This document shows, one piece after another, positions 59,830 to 64,000 of a DNA stretch of 64,000 nt. The first letter of the stretch is position 1, and every line of letters begins with the position of its first letter. The position numbers were made by a program, and so were the translations under genes. Origin of the DNA: Idiomarina loihiensis (GTDB lineage: Bacteria; Pseudomonadota; Gammaproteobacteria; Enterobacterales; Alteromonadaceae); assembly GCF_024584785.1 (NCBI RefSeq), contig NZ_CP074112.1:2108001-2172000 (forward strand), given 5' to 3'. The notes beneath the pieces are model-generated. The model had not been told where the DNA came from, made no database searches, and was given only the letters and a program-made list of their open reading frames with translations.

Positions 59830-60692
59830 GCCATCGCTAAACGCAATTTCTTCATTGCATTCACTTCTAACTGGCGTACTCGCTCGGCTGACACTTGATA
59901 TTTTTCTGCCAGCTCTTGTAGGGTCGTTTTATTCTCTTCATCTAACCAACGCGCCCTAACAATATCTTGGCTACGCTCATCCAGAGTATTAATTGCCGAT
60001 AATAAACGCTGCTGAGTATGAGACTCCCACTGCTCTTGCTCAACTTCTTCAGCGAGGTCTGAGCGCTTATCTTCTAGATATTGAGCCGGTGAGTAATTGC
60101 TACCTTCGCGCGCATCATCATCGTCTGAGCTCAACTCAAAGGCTTGGTCATGGGCACTCATTCGAGCTTCCATTTCCAATACTTCAGAAGTACTAACACC
60201 TAAAGTTTCAGCTACCGTATTTACTTCATCTTGAGTAAACCAACCCAAACGCTTTTTCATTTTGCGCAGGTTGAAGAACAATTTACGTTGTGCTTTGGTG
60301 GTAGCGATTTTGACCAAACGCCAGTTCTTCAGCACGTACTCATGGATTTCAGCTTTAATCCAATGCACCGCGAAAGATACCAAGCGTACCCCCACGGTCG
60401 GGTCAAACCGGCGTACAGCTTTCATCAAGCCAATGTTGCCTTCTTGAATTAAATCGGCCTGAGGCAAGCCATAACCTGAGTAGCTGCGGGCCACATGTAC
60501 GACAAAGCGCAGGTGCGACATGATGAGCTGACGTGCAGCCTCTAAATCGTCCTGTTCTTGTAGGCGCTCCGCCAACTCGCGTTCTTCTTCTGCTGACAGC
60601 ATAGGAATGCGATTCACTGACGAAATATACGCCTCTAAGCTACCGCTCGATTGCGGTACCGTTAATGCCATACTCGTAATTTCAGTGCTCAT
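59826..60692 (-). CDS. rpoH: RNA polymerase heat-shock sigma factor sigma-32
   Basis: A 288-residue sigma-70 family factor. Region 2 includes [33 protein letters not shown]. The RpoH box QRKLFFNLR, which separates sigma-32 from other sigma factors, is present. Region 4 ends with [19 protein letters not shown]. The gene follows ftsY-ftsE-ftsX, the standard linkage, after a 156-base gap (60693-60848) that could hold its own promoters. Confidence 0.97.
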   Translation of the reverse strand: MSTEITSMALTVPQSSGSLEAYISSVNRIPMLSAEEERELAERLQEQDDLEAARQLIMSHLRFVVHVARSYSGYGLPQADLIQEGNIGLMKAVRRFDPTVGVRLVSFAVHWIKAEIHEYVLKNWRLVKIATTKAQRKLFFNLRKMKKRLGWFTQDEVNTVAETLGVSTSEVLEMEARMSAHDQAFELSSDDDDAREGSNYSPAQYLEDKRSDLAEEVEQEQWESHTQQRLLSAINTLDERSQDIVRARWLDEENKTTLQELAEKYQVSAERVRQLEVNAMKKLRLAMA

Positions 60693-60848
60693 GCAACAAC
60701 ATCCTCTTTAAATTTGGGTGCCTGTACTAAGTTCTGCAGGCACCTACTCAGACTCTTTTTAAGCCTGAAAGTTCCCTCATTCTAGCAAAAACGACGCTGC
60801 TGACAATGGTTGTGAGATCTTTAACTCAGGTTTAACTTAAGGGCTAAG

Positions 60849-61829
60849 CTAGGTCATTTCAATGGTTCGTACATGTTTTCTTACAGCAAGGTACGATCCA
60901 AGCAGCCCCAACCCAATTGCCACTAACCATAACACCATCATTTCACTAAAGTTTAAGCCTTCAATACGAAATTGGCTTTGATACAGTTCACTGACGTGAG
61001 CAACGGTACCGCTGATCCACCAAATGATCAACGCCGTTGCTACCCAAGCAATCACGCCACCCACCAGGCCATACCAAATGCCCGTATACAAAAAAGGCCG
61101 TTGAATATAGGCATCGGTAGCACCCACCAATTTCATCACCATGATTTCATCGCGTTTGCTATTGATATTCAAACGGATGGTATTGCCTACGATTAACACC
61201 ACCGCCACACATAACAACAAAGCTAACGCTGATAAGCCATGGCGTATCACCGCTAAAATAGCCTCCAGCCTCGTCAGCCAATCTAAATCTAAGCGCGCTT
61301 CAGCTACTTCACGCTCTTGTTGTAACTGGCTAAGCAATTGCCGCGCTGCAGCCGCACTGCGCTGAGCCGCTACCGGGGTAACGATAAGCACATCCGGCAA
61401 AGGGTTCTGTTGCAATGCTGCCAGCGCATCACCAAAGCCCGACTGTTCTTTAAACTCGCTCAAAGCTTGTTGTTTATCAATCCAACGTACAGATTCTATG
61501 GCACTAGACAAGCTCAAACGCTTATGCACAGTGTCTACTTCTTGCTGGGTTAAGTCTTTGCGCAAAAACAGCGTGATTTCTGCGGCATTTTGCCAATCAG
61601 CACCCAAGCTTTCCGTATTTTTAACCACCACGTATAGCGTTGCTGGTAGCGTTAAACTTAACCCTAGCACCGCCATCGTCATCATGCTAGCCAACGGATA
61701 ACGTAATAACTCGCCAAGACTCGCCAAGGCTTGTTGCACATTGTGCACCCAAAACATGACAAAACGTTGAAGCTTTGAAATATTGACTTGGCTTGCCCCT
61801 TGTTGGCGTGATCGGAATAATAAACTCAT
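60849..61829 (-). CDS. ftsX: Cell division protein FtsX
   Basis: A 326-residue, four-helix membrane protein with a cytoplasmic N-terminal extension, a periplasmic loop after TM1 (about 75-180) that should contact EnvC, and three C-terminal helices. NSKRDEIMVMKLVGAT is the conserved post-TM2 segment. It works with FtsE to drive EnvC-dependent amidase activation; envC is encoded 2 kb away. It starts 3 bases after the ftsE stop. Confidence 0.95.
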   Translation of the reverse strand: MSLLFRSRQQGASQVNISKLQRFVMFWVHNVQQALASLGELLRYPLASMMTMAVLGLSLTLPATLYVVVKNTESLGADWQNAAEITLFLRKDLTQQEVDTVHKRLSLSSAIESVRWIDKQQALSEFKEQSGFGDALAALQQNPLPDVLIVTPVAAQRSAAAARQLLSQLQQEREVAEARLDLDWLTRLEAILAVIRHGLSALALLLCVAVVLIVGNTIRLNINSKRDEIMVMKLVGATDAYIQRPFLYTGIWYGLVGGVIAWVATALIIWWISGTVAHVSELYQSQFRIEGLNFSEMMVLWLVAIGLGLLGSYLAVRKHVRTIEMT

Positions 61830-61832
61830 GGC

Positions 61833-62504
61833 TTAATTCTCCTGCAAGCCATCGTTGATCATACGCCCATCACGCAAGGTTAGGGTGCGGTAGCGTAACC
61901 GCGCAATCAGGCCTAAATCGTGCGTTGCAATTAATACGGAGACCCCCACCCGATTAAATTCTTCAAATAACCGAATAATATCCATAGATAGCTTAGGATC
62001 TAAGTTGCCGGTAGGCTCGTCCGCCAACAATAACGGCGGCTTATTGACCACGGCACGAGCTATCCCAACGCGCTGCTGCTCACCGCCCGATAGCATATAA
62101 GGATAGTGCCGAACTTTGTCCAACAGACCTACTTTCTCCAGTGCTGCGTGCACCCGTTTTTTCGCTTCGGCCATACTGTAGCCTTCAATGAGTAAGGGCA
62201 GTGCGACATTGTCTAACACGGTTTTATCCATCAGCAGGCGGTGGTCTTGAAAAATCATTCCAATATCACGCCGCACATAAGGTACTTGCCGTGCCGAGAT
62301 CCGTTTTAAATCGTGGCCATTAATGAGCACACGGCCAGCACTTGGACGCTCAAGGATACTTATTAATTTGAGCAAGGTACTTTTACCTGCCCCCGAATGA
62401 CCCGTTAGAAACGCCATTTCACCTGGCTCCAGATGAAAGCTCACGTTGTTTAATGCCTGAAAGCCACCAGGGTAAGTTTTGCTTACTTGCTCAAATTTAA
62501 TCAT
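61833..62504 (-). CDS. ftsE: Cell division ATP-binding protein FtsE
   Basis: A 223-residue ABC ATPase. Walker A is GHSGAGKST, the signature [17 protein letters not shown] and Walker [13 protein letters not shown]. It pairs with FtsX at the divisome. It overlaps the ftsY stop by 4 bases (62501-62504), so ftsYEX is tightly coupled. Confidence 0.97.
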   Translation of the reverse strand: MIKFEQVSKTYPGGFQALNNVSFHLEPGEMAFLTGHSGAGKSTLLKLISILERPSAGRVLINGHDLKRISARQVPYVRRDIGMIFQDHRLLMDKTVLDNVALPLLIEGYSMAEAKKRVHAALEKVGLLDKVRHYPYMLSGGEQQRVGIARAVVNKPPLLLADEPTGNLDPKLSMDIIRLFEEFNRVGVSVLIATHDLGLIARLRYRTLTLRDGRMINDGLQEN

Positions 62505-63826
62505 GCGTTATCACTGTGGGTTAACTCGCGCTGAAACAGCGCTGCAACAAACTCGTCCGCGACAAACGGGCGTAAATCGTCAATACCTTCGCCTACCCCA
62601 ATATAACGAATAGGAATGTTAAATTGGTCGGCGATAGCAAAAATAACCCCACCTTTGGCGGTGCCATCAAGCTTAGTTAAAGTGATTCCAGAAACCCCCA
62701 CAGCTTCAGTGAAAAGCTTGGCTTGGCTGATGGCATTTTGCCCTGTGCCAGCATCTAGCGTCAGCATCACTTCATGCGGTGCGGTTTCGTCTAGCTTGCG
62801 CATCACCCGTACCACTTTCTTCAGTTCTTCCATCAAATGGGCTTTATTTTGCAAACGCCCGGCCGTGTCGGCAATCAAGACATCAACCCCGCGCGCTTTG
62901 GCCGCTTCTACCGCATCAAAAATCACGCTAGCACTATCAGCGCCCGTATGCTGCGCAATAACAGGGATATCGTTACGCTCACCCCACACTTGCAATTGCT
63001 CGACCGCTGCAGCCCTAAAGGTATCGCCAGCAGCTAGCATCACCGATTTGCCTTGGCGTTTAAATTGCTGGGCTAACTTACCAATAGTGGTGGTTTTACC
63101 TACTCCGTTCACACCTACCATCAAGATCACAAAAGGGCCATCTTGATTCACTTGTAACTGTTGTTCAACGGGCTTGAGGATCTCGGTTAAATCCTGTTGC
63201 AACAGGTCATACAAGGCATTGGCATCTTTCAACTGATGGCGGTTCGCATGCTGCGTTAAACGGTCGACAATACGCTGCGTGGTGGGAACCCCAATATCAG
63301 CCGTAAGCAACTGCGTTTCTAATTCCTCAAACAGCTCATCATCTATTTTTTTGTCTTTGAACAAGCCCCACAAGCCATCGCCAATAGCACTTGATGTTTT
63401 TTTGAGGCCTTGGGTCAGGCGAGCCCATAAACCTTGTTTGGCCGGTTTAGCTGCCTTCTTAGCGGCTACCTCTGCAGTGACTTGGGCGCACACTTCGGCC
63501 GCATCAGGTGCTGCTACCGCCGCCACTGTTGCCGGCTCGGCTGGTTCGGCTGGCTCAACTGACTCAACTGGCTCAACTGGCTCAACTGGTTCAACTGGTT
63601 CAACTGGTTCGGCGCTTTCGGCTGGTTCTGTACTTTCGGTTGGTTCTGTGCTTTCGGCTAGTTCGCCAGCCTCCGCTATCGTGGCTTGGTCACTCACTGA
63701 ATCACTGTTCGAATCTATGCTTGGATCAGTGGCAGAATCAGTGGTTGCTGGAGTTGAGGTTACCTCGGATGCCTCTTTGGGCTTGTCTTTTTTACGAAAA
63801 AACGAAAATAACGATCCTTTGGCCAT
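62501..63826 (-). CDS. ftsY: Signal recognition particle receptor FtsY
   Basis: A protein of about 441 residues. An acidic N-terminal A domain (about 10-130) holds a Glu-Pro-Val repeat, followed by the NG GTPase domain. G1 is GVNGVGKTTTIGKLA, G3 DTAGRLQ and G4 TKLDGTAKGG. FtsY docks SRP-bound ribosomes at the membrane. I choose ATG 63826 (MAKGSLFSFFRKK, AAGG upstream), because the 16 residues from 63874 are unlike the family. It heads ftsY-ftsE-ftsX. Confidence 0.95.
   Translation of the reverse strand: MAKGSLFSFFRKKDKPKEASEVTSTPATTDSATDPSIDSNSDSVSDQATIAEAGELAESTEPTESTEPAESAEPVEPVEPVEPVEPVESVEPAEPAEPATVAAVAAPDAAEVCAQVTAEVAAKKAAKPAKQGLWARLTQGLKKTSSAIGDGLWGLFKDKKIDDELFEELETQLLTADIGVPTTQRIVDRLTQHANRHQLKDANALYDLLQQDLTEILKPVEQQLQVNQDGPFVILMVGVNGVGKTTTIGKLAQQFKRQGKSVMLAAGDTFRAAAVEQLQVWGERNDIPVIAQHTGADSASVIFDAVEAAKARGVDVLIADTAGRLQNKAHLMEELKKVVRVMRKLDETAPHEVMLTLDAGTGQNAISQAKLFTEAVGVSGITLTKLDGTAKGGVIFAIADQFNIPIRYIGVGEGIDDLRPFVADEFVAALFQRELTHSDNA
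63535..63613. repeat. 9-bp tandem repeat inside ftsY
   Basis: About eight to nine copies of a 9-base unit, TGGCTCAAC and variants with TGGTTCAAC or TGGTTCGGC on the plus strand. On the coding strand it encodes Glu-Pro-Val or Glu-Pro-Ala. It makes the acidic A domain longer and is a likely length-polymorphic site. Confidence 0.8.
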
Positions 63827-63912
63827 GCTTGCTTTACCTTTGGAAGTTCTGTGCTGCTCGGTTACAATGCCCAACAGTTTACCATGTCAAACCCTAGAAG
63901 GCGTACTTTAGC

Positions 63913-64000
63913 ATGCCAAACCGCTCAAACAAGCAGAAAAAAACCAGCCACAAAGGTGCTGGCGAACTCCGCCTTATTGGTGGTTTTTTGCGTGGCCGCA
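63913..64000 (+). CDS. rsmD: 16S rRNA (guanine-966-N2)-methyltransferase RsmD (partial, N-terminus)
   Basis: The frame runs from ATG 63913 off the right edge, giving 29 residues: a basic start followed by GELRLIGGFLRGR, the opening of RsmD. It is divergent from ftsY, with 86 bases between the start codons, as in E. coli. Only the N-terminus is visible, so the call leans on position as well as on the motif. Confidence 0.85.
   Translation, partial: MPNRSNKQKKTSHKGAGELRLIGGFLRGR

Noticed and set aside
63535-63613. Possible CRISPR-like short repeat
   Set aside because: The 9-base units are contiguous, without spacers, and in frame with ftsY coding sequence.
63279-63911. 210-residue plus-strand frame rich in Gly-Ser-Thr
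   Set aside because: It is antisense to ftsY; its low complexity comes from the Glu-Pro-Val repeat read on the other strand.

Overview
The window is a gene-dense chromosomal segment of a Gram-negative gammaproteobacterium. Gene content (LexA-SulA, EnvZ/OmpR, SlmA, SecB, MutM-RpmG-RpmB-RadC, FtsYEX-RpoH, FabR with an acyl desaturase, an aa3-type cytochrome c oxidase cluster) and protein style point to the Alteromonadales. A marine Idiomarinaceae-like bacterium is my best guess, by family knowledge only; no database search was possible. I saw no rRNA, tRNA, CRISPR array or prophage.

Layout. 0-8.3 kb: MAPEG protein (cut by the window edge), yheV/yheS/yheU, cysQ-nudE, sthA, envZ-ompR, greB. 8.4-17.8 kb: tex, a divergent desaturase/fabR pair sharing an operator-rich spacer, an SLC13 transporter, a secreted S9 peptidase and a membrane diguanylate cyclase. 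18-21.7 kb: pckA, an NSS-family symporter, coaD. 21.8-26.7 kb: a tight co-directional run kbl-tdh-glpE-glpG-ubiC-ubiA, ending in a strong terminator. 26.7-30.4 kb: plsB opposite lexA-sulA, with two SOS boxes. 30.7-39 kb: the cytochrome c oxidase locus (coxB, coxA, ctaG, coxC, surf1, a thioredoxin-like assembly candidate, ctaA, ctaB, sco) with one small opposing DUF2909 gene. 39-41.5 kb: polysaccharide deacetylase lipoprotein and a DinF-like MATE exporter. 41.4-43.6 kb: the only clear mobile DNA, an IS200/IS605-type element with intact TnpA and TnpB, abutting the remnant of a DUF4397 gene. 43.6-49.4 kb: nfuA, M14 peptidase, comF/gntX, bioH, mutM. 49.5-54.1 kb: 2OG-Fe(II) oxygenase, rpmG, rpmB, radC, coaBC, dut, slmA. 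54.2-59.8 kb: rhodanese-secB-gpsA opposite gpmI-envC-yibQ. 59.8-64 kb: rpoH, ftsX, ftsE, ftsY, start of rsmD.

Most of the window is a reshuffled version of neighbourhoods known from E. coli, with local gains (M14 peptidase, 2OG oxygenase, IS element) and absences (no grxC beside secB, no dgkA between plsB and lexA, coaD away from mutM). The most interesting items are the IS605 TnpB with a predicted omega-RNA whose guide would derive from the DUF4397 remnant, the two operator palindromes between fabR and the desaturase, and the Cys-x3-Cys protein in the oxidase-assembly cluster. I found no convincing wholly new multi-gene system.
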